Positions 63,431 to 64,000 of a stretch of DNA of 64,000 nt are shown in pieces. The first letter of the stretch is position 1, and each line of letters opens with the position of its first letter. The position numbers and the translations under genes are program-made. The notes beneath the pieces were generated by a model that worked only from the letters and a program-made list of their open reading frames with translations, did not search any database and was not told the origin of the DNA. This stretch comes from Lagopus muta (taxonomy: Eukaryota; Chordata; Aves; Galliformes; Phasianidae), in the NCBI RefSeq assembly GCF_023343835.1, contig NC_064437.1, positions 22,109,001 to 22,173,000 of the forward strand. The letters are read 5' to 3'.

Positions 63431-64000
63431 CCAATACTGGATTTAAATGCATTAATACTTCTTCAAAGTCATAACTAAAAGAAAGGATATTGCCAACATT
63501 AAACAATTAAGGCCTAGAAAGGCAGGGCAATTTTCATAGTGTAAGCTGTATTTTGTACGTACAAACTTAATAACAAAGTTAAAAGCATTTTCAAGACACC
63601 TTGACACAAATTTTAAAAGGGGAATGATTTTGTTCTTGGAGTTATTTTTTTTGACACGGCTAAAGAATGCAATAGGAGGAAGGAATAAAAGGATCAGAGA
63701 AGCTTTGGTTTCTATACAAAAATACTGTGCAAATATTATTTGCATAGGCTGCAAAACTGAAAAATCAGAATTAATCTCAAAATTTGTTATGATTCACCTC
63801 CCATATCACCACTTGACAAACCATAATGTCATTCCTTCATTGGTTCTATACTATTAATTCAGAATTTCCAACAAAAAGATGTCTCTAACAGAAATTAGTA
63901 CCTTTAAAATCAAAATGAGAAAAATACCCGAACTTCCTTGCAGCTATTGGACAGATCAGCACAGTGGGAAAGGTGTCACAACAAAGGTGTGATGGCAGAG

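Larger units (their letters stand above)
60768..64000. other. Unique DNA with a GC-richer patch (61500-62500)
   Basis: Most of this stretch is ordinary AT-rich sequence, with (AAAC)-like units just after the LTR. From about 61500 to 62500 base composition is visibly richer in G and C, and the strongest exon-like signal lies here (61564-61755, minus). The open frames at 62137-62343 and 62310-62510 (minus) resemble nothing I know. No gene can be assigned. Confidence 0.5.

Noticed and set aside
1..64000. CRISPR array, bacterial operon, tRNA or rRNA genes.
   Set aside because: No regularly spaced repeats, ribosome binding sites with long frames, or conserved tRNA/rRNA words were seen, and the mobile elements show that the DNA is avian.

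Overview
The window looks like non-coding nuclear DNA from a bird, most likely a galliform such as chicken. It is AT-rich and full of stop codons in all frames. No multi-exon gene, CpG island, rRNA or tRNA can be recognised. The organism call rests on the mobile elements: several 5'-truncated CR1 LINEs with the typical ATTCTATGATTCT-type 3' tail, an internally deleted mariner of the Galluhop type known from chicken, and two solo-LTR-like endogenous retrovirus remnants. There are no Alu- or L1-type primate repeats and no bacterial or phage gene organisation.

Layout. About 1-9200: unique AT-rich DNA with simple repeats, a G-rich run near 1545 and a (CA)n microsatellite near 5890. 9201-9434: a minus-strand CR1 tail. 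9435-23348: unique DNA with one weak exon-like signal (12528-12623). 23349-23782: a plus-strand CR1. 23783-34599: unique DNA, including a miRNA-sized hairpin (25142-25208) and a 47-bp tandem duplication (27226-27319). 34600-34870: a very old CR1 reverse-transcriptase fragment. 36930-37460: the mariner remnant. 41050-42087: a plus-strand CR1 split by a solo LTR of about 477 bp. 53658-54140: one CR1 inserted head-on into another, with a shared hexamer at both junctions. 60320-60763: a second solo LTR of 444 bp with a 4-bp target duplication. 61564-61755: the best exon-like signal, on the minus strand, next to a GC-richer stretch reaching about 62500.

No set of genes here works together. The segment is best read as intergenic or deep intronic DNA whose history is recorded by layered transposon insertions. 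The only intact-looking coding-type sequence is decayed transposon protein (CR1 ORF2 C-termini). I found no convincing new biological system. The items most worth checking are the hairpin at 25142-25208, the candidate exon at 61564-61755 and the two nested-insertion loci.
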